Source: Desulfuromonadaceae bacterium GWC2_58_13
GTDB lineage: Bacteria > Desulfobacterota > Desulfuromonadia > Desulfuromonadales > Trichloromonadaceae
Direction of reading: 5' to 3'
Assembly (NCBI GenBank): GCA_001825565.1
Contig: MHXM01000036.1
Coordinates: 1-28,456, forward strand
DNA: 28,456 nt
Shown here: in pieces, positions 6,877-14,549 of the stretch
How positions within the stretch are numbered: position 1 is the stretch's first letter
How the letters are laid out: the number at the start of each line of letters is the position of its first letter
The notes under the pieces: generated by a model
Databases searched by the model: none
The model's input: only the letters and a program-made list of their open reading frames with translations
Told to the model about the DNA's origin: nothing
Position numbers and translations under genes: made by a program

Positions 6877-7809
6877 ATGGAGAGAGTAAGGGATAACGTT
6901 CTCAGGTATCTGCCCCTGGTGCTGTCGCTGGCTCTGCTGGCGCTTCTCGCGGCTTGCGTGCAACCCGTTGCCGAATCTAAAGTCGCAGCTCCAGCGAAAA
7001 TCGAAGTGGCTCCCGCACCGGCTCCGGCGCCCGTACCAGAGCCTCCGCCGGTTGTCGAGCCCCCGGCCAACCCCTACGAGGCCAAAATAGTGCCGTTGAC
7101 CGTGTCCCAGTGCGGACAGTGTCACACGTCCTACTTTAATGCCATCAAGGAAAAGGGCGGTCGTCACCAGTTTGACTGCCAGGACTGCCACCAGCAGTTT
7201 CACGCATATAACCCCAATCGTAACAACTGGGCGCAAATCATGCCCCAATGCTCCAGCTGTCACACCCTGCCTCATGGTCCCAATCAGACCGAATGTCTGG
7301 CTTGCCACTCCAATCCGCATACGCCGCTCAACTTGGTTCTGTCCGATCGCTTGACCACAAACTGCGCCGATTGCCATGCTTCGCCGGCTGCTCAGGTTAA
7401 AGAGTTCCCCAGCAAGCATACTCTGGTTGCATGCAGCTCGTGCCACCATACCAAGCATGCCTATATCCCGTCCTGTTTCGAATGCCATAAAGGGCATTAC
7501 GAAAACGAGCCCGTGGAAACCTGTACCACCTGCCATCCAGTCCACAAGCCGCTGCAGATTGCTTTCAAGGGTGAAGTCGAACTTAAGAACTGCGCCGGTT
7601 GCCATTCCAGCGTCTACGCTGTCTGGACCGGAAGCAAGAGCAAGCATGCCGAGGTTTCCTGTGTCTCCTGTCATACCAGCCACGGGATGATCCCCAGCTG
7701 CAGCAACTGTCATGGAGAGGCGCCGCACAACGCGGCTCTGCACACCAAGTTCCCGAACTGTCTGACCTGCCATCTCGATCCCCACGATCCGCCGGTCAAG
7801 ACCAATTAA
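6877..7809 (+). CDS. Dodecaheme c-type cytochrome, lipoprotein
   Basis: This 310-residue protein has a lipoprotein signal (LLALLAAC, lipid Cys at 27) and a Pro/Ala-rich tether (about residues 35-67, with repeated AP and EP). Twelve CxxCH motifs follow: CGQCH, CQDCH, CSSCH, CLACH, CADCH, CSSCH, CFECH, CTTCH, CAGCH, CVSCH, CSNCH and CLTCH. It has the same three-times-four-haem layout as the gene before it, including matching PSKHTL-C-CxxCH segments and a shared C-terminal HTKFP-CxxCH end, so the pair arose by duplication. The lipid anchor suggests attachment to the outer (or inner) membrane, with the secreted partner soluble. Starts at ATG 6877 with GAGAGGA upstream. It ends before a 48-bp palindrome. 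Confidence 0.92.
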   Translation: MERVRDNVLRYLPLVLSLALLALLAACVQPVAESKVAAPAKIEVAPAPAPAPVPEPPPVVEPPANPYEAKIVPLTVSQCGQCHTSYFNAIKEKGGRHQFDCQDCHQQFHAYNPNRNNWAQIMPQCSSCHTLPHGPNQTECLACHSNPHTPLNLVLSDRLTTNCADCHASPAAQVKEFPSKHTLVACSSCHHTKHAYIPSCFECHKGHYENEPVETCTTCHPVHKPLQIAFKGEVELKNCAGCHSSVYAVWTGSKSKHAEVSCVSCHTSHGMIPSCSNCHGEAPHNAALHTKFPNCLTCHLDPHDPPVKTN

Positions 7810-7850
7810 CCAGGGGTAGCGGATAGATCCTCCGGGATTGCCCACCGCCA

Positions 7851-7898
7851 GCACAAAACAGAAGGGGACCGCAATTGCGGTCCCCTTCTGTTTTGTGC
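7851..7898. terminator. Perfect 48-bp palindrome, likely bidirectional terminator
   Basis: Two 24-base arms, 7851-7874 and 7875-7898, are exact reverse complements with no spacer. The inner part is GC-rich (GGGGACCGC and its complement), and the outer ends carry A-rich and T-rich tracts (ACAAAACAG and CTGTTTTGT), so either strand gives a strong hairpin followed by a U-rich tail. It closes the cytochrome unit 41 bases after its stop. Confidence 0.75.
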
Positions 7899-7906
7899 AT
7901 TTGACC

Positions 7907-7935
7907 TTGACAGCTGCCGGAGGGTTCACTATCTT
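7907..7935 (+). promoter_or_regulatory. Sigma70-type promoter for ispE
   Basis: TTGACA (7907-7912), 17 bases, TATCTT (7930-7935), beginning 8 bases after the palindrome and about 44 bases before the ispE start. A perfect -35, correct spacing and a four-of-six -10. It could drive ispE and the following tRNA-Gln. Confidence 0.6.
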
Positions 7936-7978
7936 GGCCGGCTGATACGTTTTGTTATGTTTGACGGGAGGCACTTTG

Positions 7979-8818
7979 GTGAAGATGACGCGGCTTGCTC
8001 CGGCAAAAATAAACCTGTGCCTGCATGTGCTGGGAAAACGTAAGGATGGTTATCACGAACTGGCCATGCTGATGCAGCGGGTTTCCCTGTTTGACAATAT
8101 TTCCGTCGAGCTGACTGCGACCCCTGGGGTTCGGGTGCGTTGCGAGGCAGTCGTTCTGGCTACCGGCGAAGAGAATATTGCCGGACGGGCAGCGGCGATG
8201 ATGCTTGAGCAGTCCGGCGGCGGTGGCGGCGTCGATTTGGTCATTGAGAAACATATTCCGGTTGCGGCAGGCCTCGGTGGCGGATCCTCCGATGCCGCCG
8301 CCGTGATGCTGGCGCTCAACGAGATGCTGGGTGCCGGCCTTTCCAAAAACCGGTTGATGGAATTGGGGGTGCGGCTGGGGGCGGATGTGCCATTCTTCAT
8401 TTTTGAAGAAACGGCCTGGGCCACCGGGATTGGGGAGCGGCTAAAAAAGGTTACCGGACTGCCGCGGATCTGGTATGTTCTGGTCAATCCCGGATTCAGT
8501 GTTTCGACGTCCCTGGTTTACCGAAAATTAGAGTTGACATCGCCAGGTGAAGTGGCTAGACTGCCGAGGTTTCCCGGAACGATAAAGGAGTTGGTCAGCC
8601 AGCTTCACAACGATCTTGAAAGAGTAACTCTGGCAGAGTTTCCCGTTGTTGCCGAGGCCAAGGAATTGCTGGTTGGGCTCGGTGCCGCGGGCGTTCTCAT
8701 GTCAGGTAGCGGGCCGACCGTGTTTGGGGTTTTCGAAAAAGAAGCCGAGGCTCGGTCGGCCGAGGCGGCGATGTCGAGGATTCCGGGTTGGAAGGCTTTT
8801 GCTGTGCAGCCCGTTTGA
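7979..8818 (+). CDS. ispE: 4-diphosphocytidyl-2-C-methyl-D-erythritol kinase
   Basis: IspE phosphorylates CDP-methylerythritol with ATP in the MEP pathway to isoprenoids. The 279-residue protein is a GHMP kinase: N-terminal APAKINLCLHVLGKRKDGYHEL (seen as APAKINL and KDGYHEL, with K10), the P-loop PVAAGLGGGSSDAAAV near 94-109, catalytic D136 in GADVPFF, and motif 3 LMSGSGPTVFGVF near the end. I chose the GTG at 7979 because GGGAGG lies seven bases upstream; an ATG two codons later is possible, and a TTG at 7952 lacks a site. The next feature is tRNA-Gln, 17 bases on. Length is typical. Confidence 0.95.
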   Translation: MKMTRLAPAKINLCLHVLGKRKDGYHELAMLMQRVSLFDNISVELTATPGVRVRCEAVVLATGEENIAGRAAAMMLEQSGGGGGVDLVIEKHIPVAAGLGGGSSDAAAVMLALNEMLGAGLSKNRLMELGVRLGADVPFFIFEETAWATGIGERLKKVTGLPRIWYVLVNPGFSVSTSLVYRKLELTSPGEVARLPRFPGTIKELVSQLHNDLERVTLAEFPVVAEAKELLVGLGAAGVLMSGSGPTVFGVFEKEAEARSAEAAMSRIPGWKAFAVQPV

Positions 8819-8835
8819 TTTGCAGGTCAGGTTGT

Positions 8836-8910
8836 TGGGGCGTCGCCAAGCGGTAAGGCACCGGATTTTGATTCCGGCATTCCCAGGTTCGATCCCTGGC
8901 GCCCCAGCCA
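8836..8910 (+). tRNA. tRNA-Gln (anticodon TTG)
   Basis: A 75-nucleotide cloverleaf with acceptor stem TGGGGCG/CGCCCCA, discriminator G and an encoded CCA end. The anticodon stem is CCGGA/TCCGG around loop TTTTGAT, giving anticodon TTG (reads CAA/CAG). The T arm is CCAGG-TTCGATC-CCTGG. The ispE-tRNA-Gln-prs order is seen in other deltaproteobacteria, from memory. Confidence 0.97.
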
Positions 8911-8956
8911 GTCCTGTTCGCTGAAAAGATTTTCGGAGTTTTTGCTCGCCCCCGAT

Positions 8957-8990
8957 TAGGTCATGGAATGCCATGGCCTACAGTTTTTTT
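8957..8990 (+). terminator. Rho-independent terminator / attenuator before prs
   Basis: Arms TAGGTCATGG (8957-8966) and CCATGGCCTA (8971-8980) pair over 10 bp (one G-U) around an AATG loop, then CAG and seven T. It ends only 20 bases before the prs ATG, so no promoter fits between them. It therefore either ends tRNA-Gln transcripts with some read-through or acts as a prs attenuator. Confidence 0.75.
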
Positions 8991-9010
8991 CTGGTTGCTA
9001 GAGAGGACCC

Positions 9011-9955
9011 ATGGTGGATAAGCTGAAGATTTTTTCCGGTGCTTCCAATCTTCCCCTGTCTCGTGAGATTTGCGGACACCTCGCCGTTCCGCTGGGCAAC
9101 GCCAACGTGAAAACCTTTTCCGATGGCGAGATCATGGTAGAGATCGGCGAGAATGTTCGTGGCCGGGATGTCTATATCATTCAGTCGACCTGTGCTCCCT
9201 CCAACAATAATCTCATGGAACTGCTGGTCATGACCGATGCCCTCAAGCGGGCTTCCGCGGCGAGCATTACCGCGGTCATCCCGTATTTCGGCTACGCTCG
9301 CCAAGACCGCAAGGTGGCGCCGCGGACGCCCATCACCAGCAAGCTGGTGGCCGATCTGATTTCGGTGGCGGGCATGAACCGTCTGGTGACCATGGATCTT
9401 CACGCCGGGCAGATTCAGGGTTTTTTCAATATCCCGGTGGACCATCTGTACGCAGCGCCGGTACTTCTTGATGACCTCAAGGGACGATTCAACGACAAGC
9501 GACTGGTGGTGGTTTCCCCGGATGCCGGTGGTACCGAGCGGGCACGTGCCTTCGCCAAACGGCTGGATGCTGGCCTGGCCATCATCGACAAGCGGCGCAG
9601 CGGTCCCAACGTTTCGGAAGTCATGAACATCATTGGCGACGTTTCCGGGCAGACGTGCGTCATCGTTGACGACATGATCGATACTGCCGGGACCCTGTGT
9701 CAGGCAGCTCAGGCGCTCAAGGAGAAGGGAGCCCAGAAAATCTTTGCCTGTGCCAGTCATGCGGTGCTGTCGGGACCGGCTCTGGAGCGGATCGACAACA
9801 GTTGTCTTGAAGAGGTCGTGGTGACCAATACCATTCCGCTCGGCGAAAAGACCAAAAACTGTTCCAAATTGCGGGTTTTGTCCGTGGCCGGCCTGCTGGC
9901 TGAAGCCATTCGCCGGATTCATGGCGACGAATCGGTCAGCTCCCTTTTTGTATGA
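9011..9955 (+). CDS. prs: Ribose-phosphate pyrophosphokinase (PRPP synthetase)
   Basis: Makes PRPP from ribose 5-phosphate and ATP for purine, pyrimidine, His and Trp synthesis. The protein has 314 residues, the usual class I length. Visible features are FSDGEIMVEIGENVRG (36-51), the ATP-site FGYARQDRK (93-101), the metal-binding HAGQIQGFF (131-139) on the DLHAGQ signature, the flexible loop KRRSGPN (194-200), and the PRPP-binding VIVDDMIDTAGT (217-228). The start ATG has GAGAGGA upstream. It follows tRNA-Gln across a terminator-like hairpin and precedes rplY by 54 bases. Confidence 0.97.
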   Translation: MVDKLKIFSGASNLPLSREICGHLAVPLGNANVKTFSDGEIMVEIGENVRGRDVYIIQSTCAPSNNNLMELLVMTDALKRASAASITAVIPYFGYARQDRKVAPRTPITSKLVADLISVAGMNRLVTMDLHAGQIQGFFNIPVDHLYAAPVLLDDLKGRFNDKRLVVVSPDAGGTERARAFAKRLDAGLAIIDKRRSGPNVSEVMNIIGDVSGQTCVIVDDMIDTAGTLCQAAQALKEKGAQKIFACASHAVLSGPALERIDNSCLEEVVVTNTIPLGEKTKNCSKLRVLSVAGLLAEAIRRIHGDESVSSLFV

Positions 9956-10009
9956 TATAACCTCAGATAACCCGTAACATAGTTCATCACATAAACGGAG
10001 GAAAGATAA

Positions 10010-10615
10010 ATGGCTACATCTGAACTTAATGTTGTTTTGCGGAGCAAGGCCGGCAAAGGCGTATCGCGCAGTCTTCGTCGCCAGAATCTGGTTCCCGCGG
10101 TTGTTTACGGAAAAGGAATGGCGTCCTGTTCCCTTTCTGTTGCTCCCAAGGCGCTACAGGCCGCTTTCGCTACCGAAGCGGGTTGGAACACCCTGGTCAC
10201 CCTTAAGGGCGACGGGCCTTTCGACGGCAAGGTGGTAATTCTTAAAGACCTGCAGGTTGGCGCCATACGTCGTGAACCGATGCATGCTGATTTTCAGGTG
10301 GTCGACATGCACCAGAAGGTGCATGTCATGGTGCCGGTCCATCCGGTCGGAAAAGCTGAAGGCGAGAAGGTCGGCGGCAGCCTCCAGGTCATCCGCAAGG
10401 AACTAGAAGTCTTCTGTTTGCCCAACGCGATCCCGGCTTCGATCGAAGTGGACGTGCAGGCAATGGGCATCGGTGACGTTCTTCATATTGCAGACCTGGT
10501 TTTGCCTGCCGGCGTTGAAGTTCCCCACGAGGTCAATTTCACGGTCATCACCTGTACCGGTCACAAGGACGAAGAGGTGGAAACCGAGTCGGCCGAAGGG
10601 ACTGAAGCGGACTGA
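10010..10615 (+). CDS. rplY: 50S ribosomal protein L25 (general stress protein Ctc form)
   Basis: L25 binds 5S rRNA. This 201-residue form is the long bacterial TL5/Ctc type: an N-terminal L25 domain (about 5-92; SRSLRRQNLVPAVVYGKG, ILKDLQ, REPMHADFQVVD) plus a C-terminal beta domain (about 100-185; VPVHPVGKAEGEKVGG, IGDVLHIADL), ending in an acidic tail rich in Glu. The start ATG has an ACGGAGG ribosome site. It is followed after 11 bases by pth, the usual rplY-pth pairing. Confidence 0.96.
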   Translation: MATSELNVVLRSKAGKGVSRSLRRQNLVPAVVYGKGMASCSLSVAPKALQAAFATEAGWNTLVTLKGDGPFDGKVVILKDLQVGAIRREPMHADFQVVDMHQKVHVMVPVHPVGKAEGEKVGGSLQVIRKELEVFCLPNAIPASIEVDVQAMGIGDVLHIADLVLPAGVEVPHEVNFTVITCTGHKDEEVETESAEGTEAD

Positions 10616-10626
10616 GCGGGGCCGTC

Positions 10627-11202
10627 TTGAAGCTCATTGTCGGGCTGGGCAATCCTGGTGACCGGTACGCAGGGACACGCCACAATATCGGTTTTATGGT
10701 GGTTCGGAAAGTTGCGGACAAATGTGGCGTCCAGCTGAAGAAAAATGGACACCAGGGAATCTACGGAGTTGGTCGGGTTGCCGGACAGGAGTCAACCCTA
10801 TTGTTGCCGCAGACATTCATGAATCTCAGCGGAGCGAGTGTCGGTTCGGCGTTCAAGTCCCTCAAGCTGACGCCGGAAGATCTGGTCGTGGTCCATGACG
10901 ACATCGATCAGCCGTTCGGTTCCCTGAAAATCAGGGTCGGAGGCGGACATGGCGGACATAACGGGATTCGCCACATCTGCCAGGTTCTCGGCAACGCCGA
11001 TTTCGTCCGGGTCAAGGTTGGAGTCGGACGACCGTATCCCGGAGGTGACGTGGCCCAATTTGTATTGAGCACCTTTGCCGCGTCGGAACAGAAAACCTTA
11101 GTTTCAGTGATAGTCGATTCGGCCAGTGCCGTAGAAGCCGTTGTCGAACGGGGACCACTTCTGGCCATGAATGAGTTTAACGGACGAGTTGTCAGTATTT
11201 AA
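10627..11202 (+). CDS. pth: Peptidyl-tRNA hydrolase
   Basis: Releases peptides from peptidyl-tRNA dropped by ribosomes. This 191-residue protein has the family start VGLGNPG, catalytic H19 in TRHNIGF, N9, N66 in PQTFMNLSG and D91 in VVHDDID, all in the expected order, plus the GGGHGGHNGIRH region for tRNA binding. The only reasonable start is TTG at 10627, which gives MKLIVGLGNP directly; a GCGGGG stretch about six bases before it is a weak ribosome site. The gene begins 11 bases after the rplY stop. hppA follows after 30 bases. Confidence 0.96.
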   Translation: MKLIVGLGNPGDRYAGTRHNIGFMVVRKVADKCGVQLKKNGHQGIYGVGRVAGQESTLLLPQTFMNLSGASVGSAFKSLKLTPEDLVVVHDDIDQPFGSLKIRVGGGHGGHNGIRHICQVLGNADFVRVKVGVGRPYPGGDVAQFVLSTFAASEQKTLVSVIVDSASAVEAVVERGPLLAMNEFNGRVVSI

Positions 11203-11232
11203 ATCCAGACAGCGAAAGAGAGGGTACCAGTA

Positions 11233-13248
11233 ATGCAGATGTTAGTTCCTATCCTGGGCTTGGTCGGGTTCGCCATTGCGATTCTGATCTACCTTAAGGT
11301 CAAGGCCCAACCGATTGGCAATGACAAGATGAAGGAGATTTCGGAAGCTATTCACGACGGCGCCATGGCGTTTCTGGCTCGTGAATACAAAGTTCTCGCC
11401 ATTTTTATCGCCGTTGTCTTTATTCTCATCGCGATCAGCATGGGCTTCTGGACTGCGGTGGCCTTTCTTGGTGGCGCCTCCTGCTCCATGATCTGCGGTT
11501 TCATTGGCATGAAAGCGGCGACCCGCGCCAATGTCCGGACCACGGAGGCTGCCCGGGCACAAGGGCAGGCCGCGGCCTTGGAGGTTTCCTTCAATGGCGG
11601 CGCCGTCATGGGGCTCGCGGTGGCTTCCCTCGGTCTGGTCGGGGTCGGCATCGCTTTCCTGAATTTCGGTGGTGATCCCACCACTGTTCAGTACATCAAC
11701 GGCTTCGCCATGGGGGCGTCGTCCATCGCCCTGTTCGCCCGCGTTGGCGGCGGCATCTATACCAAGGCGGCTGATGTCGGATCCGACCTGGTTGGCAAAG
11801 TCGAGGCCGGTATCCCCGAGGACGATCCCCGGAATCCTGGGGTCATCGCCGACAACGTCGGTGACTGTGTCGGCGATACGGCTGGCATGGGCGCCGATAT
11901 TTTCGAATCCTATGTCGGGGCGATCATTGCGACCATCGCCATCGCCGCGGCCGCCAGTCCCGAGCTGCTGGCCAAGATCGGTTCCGGTTCGGCGGCCGAA
12001 GTCCAGGCCAGCGCCCTCTTTATGCCCTTGGGGCTGTCCATGCTCGGCCTGGTCTTCTCCCTCGTCGGCATCTGGTCGATGAAGAAATTCAGCGGCCAGG
12101 ATCCGGCCAAGGCTCTCAACTACACGACTTTCGTTGCTGCCGGCCTGTTTCTGGTTTCCGCCTTCTTCGTCATTATGTTTTCCAGTCTGAAGATTGGTGT
12201 ATTCATGGCCATTCTGGCTGGCACCCTGGCCGGTATCGCCATCGGGCAGATCACCGAATATTACACGGCGCGTGGTCCGGTGGTCCGGATCGCCGAGGCA
12301 AGCAAGACCGGACCTGCCACTAACATCATTCACGGTCTGGCGGTTGGTCTCGAAAGCACCGTCGCGCCCATCCTTATGATCGCCCTGGCCATCGCCGTGG
12401 CCAGTGCCAGTGCCGGTCTTTACGGCATCGGCATCGCGGCGGTCGGCATGTTGGCAACGACCGGGGTTACCATGACCGTCGATGCCTATGGTCCTATCGC
12501 CGACAACGCCGGCGGAATTTCCGAGATGGCTGGCCTCGGTCCCGAGGTGCGAAAGATTACCGACGGGCTCGATGCCATCGGTAACACCACCGCCGCCATG
12601 GGCAAAGGCTTTGCAATCGGTTCAGCGGCCCTGACCGCCCTGGCCCTCTTTTCCGCCTATGCCACTACGGTCAAGCTGCAAGCCATCAATCTGATCGAGC
12701 CCAGGGTCGTGATCGGCCTTTTCATCGGCGGGGCCCTGCCGTTCTTTATTGGCGCCTTGACCATGACCAGCGTTGGACGCGCCGCTGGCAAGATGGTGGA
12801 TGAAATCCGCCGTCAGTTCCGGGAAATTCCCGGCCTGCTCGCTGGCGAGGAAGGGGTCAAGCCTGACTCCCAGAAATGTATCGATATCTCGGCTAAGGCC
12901 GCGCTGAAAGAGATGATTTTTCCCGGCGTGTTGGCAGTGGTCGCCCCGGTGGTCATGGCTGTGATCGGCGGCAAGGAAGCCCTAGGCGGGATGCTCGCCG
13001 GTGCTACCCTGTCCGGCGTGCTGTTGGCCCTGATGATGTCCAATGGCGGCGGGGCTTGGGATAATGCCAAAAAGTACATCGAGAGGGGTGATCTCGAAGG
13101 CGAGAAAAAAGGCGGAGAGGCTCACAAGGCTGCCGTTGTCGGCGATACCGTCGGCGACCCGTTCAAAGATACTTCCGGTCCTTCGATGAACATTCTCATC
13201 AAACTGATGAGCGTGGTGTCGCTGGTTATCGCTCCGCTGCTGGTCTGA
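11233..13248 (+). CDS. hppA: Membrane-bound ion-pumping pyrophosphatase
   Basis: This 671-residue integral membrane enzyme couples PPi hydrolysis to pumping of H+ (or Na+) across the membrane, with about 15-16 hydrophobic segments. The catalytic cytoplasmic motifs are clear: KAADVGSDLVGKVE near 177-190, DDPRNPGVIADNVGDCVGDT near 196-216, DAYGPIADNAGG, and the C-terminal GDTVGDPFKDTSGPS. At 450-455 it reads GNTTAA; Ala at 454, rather than Lys, marks the K+-dependent subfamily. Ion choice (H+ versus Na+) cannot be fixed by eye. The ATG is preceded by AGAGAGGG. A 14-bp hairpin terminator lies 22 bases after the stop. Confidence 0.96.
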   Translation: MQMLVPILGLVGFAIAILIYLKVKAQPIGNDKMKEISEAIHDGAMAFLAREYKVLAIFIAVVFILIAISMGFWTAVAFLGGASCSMICGFIGMKAATRANVRTTEAARAQGQAAALEVSFNGGAVMGLAVASLGLVGVGIAFLNFGGDPTTVQYINGFAMGASSIALFARVGGGIYTKAADVGSDLVGKVEAGIPEDDPRNPGVIADNVGDCVGDTAGMGADIFESYVGAIIATIAIAAAASPELLAKIGSGSAAEVQASALFMPLGLSMLGLVFSLVGIWSMKKFSGQDPAKALNYTTFVAAGLFLVSAFFVIMFSSLKIGVFMAILAGTLAGIAIGQITEYYTARGPVVRIAEASKTGPATNIIHGLAVGLESTVAPILMIALAIAVASASAGLYGIGIAAVGMLATTGVTMTVDAYGPIADNAGGISEMAGLGPEVRKITDGLDAIGNTTAAMGKGFAIGSAALTALALFSAYATTVKLQAINLIEPRVVIGLFIGGALPFFIGALTMTSVGRAAGKMVDEIRRQFREIPGLLAGEEGVKPDSQKCIDISAKAALKEMIFPGVLAVVAPVVMAVIGGKEALGGMLAGATLSGVLLALMMSNGGGAWDNAKKYIERGDLEGEKKGGEAHKAAVVGDTVGDPFKDTSGPSMNILIKLMSVVSLVIAPLLV

Positions 13249-13270
13249 GCAGCTGGGCACATGGTCTGAC

Positions 13271-13309
13271 AAGGATAGCCGGGGCGTCGTCCCCGGCTAT
13301 CCTTATTTT
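13271..13309 (+). terminator. Rho-independent terminator after hppA
   Basis: Perfect 14-bp stem, AAGGATAGCCGGGG (13271-13284) and CCCCGGCTATCCTT (13291-13304), with a 6-base loop, then ATTTTG. It lies only 21 bases before the ychF ATG. Confidence 0.85.
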
Positions 13310-13325
13310 GTGAGTAAAAAAAACT

Positions 13326-14420
13326 ATGGGTTTCAAGTGCGGGATCGTCGGTTTGCCCAATGTGGGCAAATCGACCATTTTTAACGCCATCACTTCGGCG
13401 GGTGCCGAGGCGGCGAATTATCCTTTCTGTACCATCGAGCCGAATGTCGGTGTTGTCGCGGTTCCCGATCCCAGGCTGGATATGCTGGCTGAAATTGTCA
13501 AGCCAAAGGCCATTCTGCCGACGGCCATCGAATTTGTGGATATTGCCGGGCTGGTCAAGGGGGCGAGCACGGGGGAGGGGTTGGGGAATCAGTTCCTCGG
13601 GCATATTCGTCAGGTCGACGCCATTGCCCACATCGTTCGATGTTTCGAGGACGAAAATGTCGTTCACGTCGATGGATCGGTTGATCCGGTGCGGGATGTC
13701 GAAATTATTCAGACCGAACTCAATCTGGCGGATCTCGAAACTGTGCAGAAACGTTTGCAACGGATTGAAAAACAGGCCAAGAGCGGCGATCGAAATAGTC
13801 AATCCGAGCTTGCGGTACTGCAGACGGTTCAACAGTGCCTGGATCAGGGACGGCCGGCTCGGGCGGCTGATTTAACCGTTGAAGAACGGATTTCGCTTCG
13901 CGACCTGCATTTGATTACCGCCAAGCCGATGCTGTACGTGGCCAACGTGGCTGAAGATGACTTGCGGGGGGAGCATCCCTTTGTGGCCAGCGTGCAGCGG
14001 CTGGTTGCTGCGGAAGGGGCTGAAATGGTCATTATCTGCGGCAAGATCGAATCGGAAATCGCCGAACTCGACGAGGACGGCAAAAGCGAATTCCTTCACG
14101 AACTCGGACTGGACGAGTCTGGTCTCGATCGGATGATCCATGCCGGTTACAAATTGCTTGGCCTGCAGACCTATTTTACCGCCGGGGTCAAAGAGGTTCG
14201 GGCCTGGACGATTTCGAAAGGAACCAAGGCGCCGGCTGCCGCTGGGGTGATTCATACCGACTTCGAAAAAGGGTTCATCAGGGCCGAAGTTATTGGCTTT
14301 GACGATTTCGTTCGTTCCGGGGGCGAAGCCGGAGCCAAGGAAAAAGGGTTGATGCGACTCGAAGGAAAAGAATACGTCGTTGCGGACGGCGACATCATGC
14401 ATTTCCGTTTCAATGTCTGA
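13326..14420 (+). CDS. ychF: Redox-regulated ATPase/GTPase YchF
   Basis: This 364-residue Obg-family P-loop protein binds ribosomes, and family members prefer ATP. The P-loop GLPNVGKS is at 9-16, NYPFCTIEPNVG at 31-42, and the G3 motif reads DIAGLVKGAS, with Leu replacing the catalytic Gln as in the whole subfamily. A coiled-coil helical insert lies near 125-190, and a C-terminal TGS domain at about 280-364 includes the family end GDIMHFRFNV. The start is fixed by homology (MGFKCGIVGLPNVGK), yet there is no Shine-Dalgarno; the bases before the ATG are A-rich (GTGAGTAAAAAAAACT). Length is standard. Confidence 0.96.
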   Translation: MGFKCGIVGLPNVGKSTIFNAITSAGAEAANYPFCTIEPNVGVVAVPDPRLDMLAEIVKPKAILPTAIEFVDIAGLVKGASTGEGLGNQFLGHIRQVDAIAHIVRCFEDENVVHVDGSVDPVRDVEIIQTELNLADLETVQKRLQRIEKQAKSGDRNSQSELAVLQTVQQCLDQGRPARAADLTVEERISLRDLHLITAKPMLYVANVAEDDLRGEHPFVASVQRLVAAEGAEMVIICGKIESEIAELDEDGKSEFLHELGLDESGLDRMIHAGYKLLGLQTYFTAGVKEVRAWTISKGTKAPAAAGVIHTDFEKGFIRAEVIGFDDFVRSGGEAGAKEKGLMRLEGKEYVVADGDIMHFRFNV

Positions 14421-14431
14421 TCGGAAAGTCA

Positions 14432-14460
14432 TTGAAATGATCCAGTGGTTGTGATATGAA
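14432..14460 (+). promoter_or_regulatory. Sigma70-type promoter for rpsF operon
   Basis: TTGAAA (14432-14437), 17 bases, TATGAA (14455-14460), 89 bases before the rpsF start and just after the ychF stop. Five of six and four of six matches at ideal spacing. Confidence 0.5.
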
Positions 14461-14475
14461 GTTAAGTTCGTTTTT

Positions 14476-14505
14476 CAGGAAGGATGTATTTTCATCCACT
14501 CCTTG
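14476..14505 (+). promoter_or_regulatory. Structured leader upstream of rpsF
   Basis: A hairpin with inner stem GGATG/CATCC (14482-14486 and 14493-14497) and an outer stem CAGGA/TCCTTG separated by a small internal loop. It is followed by a repeated GGTCC-rich tract (14508-14523), all within the presumed rpsF 5' leader. Bacterial rpsF operons are known to carry an S6:S18-binding leader; I cannot see the conserved CCGAWA loop clearly here, so the link is tentative. Confidence 0.3.
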
Positions 14506-14549
14506 CTCCGGTCCGGTCCGGGGCTACTAACCCAAGAGGAGATTCATCA

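Noticed and set aside
6844..7974. A 376-codon minus-strand frame opposite the second cytochrome
   Set aside because: It is antisense to a twelve-haem cytochrome and runs through the terminator palindrome; the composition is repetitive and no family is seen.
8911..8956. Possible second tRNA after tRNA-Gln
   Set aside because: No cloverleaf or TTCRANY box is present between the tRNA and the hairpin.
11242..12333. A 363-codon minus-strand frame opposite hppA, and a similar 314-codon one opposite prs (8978-9922)
   Set aside because: Both are shadows of strongly conserved housekeeping genes, with shadow-like composition and no motifs.
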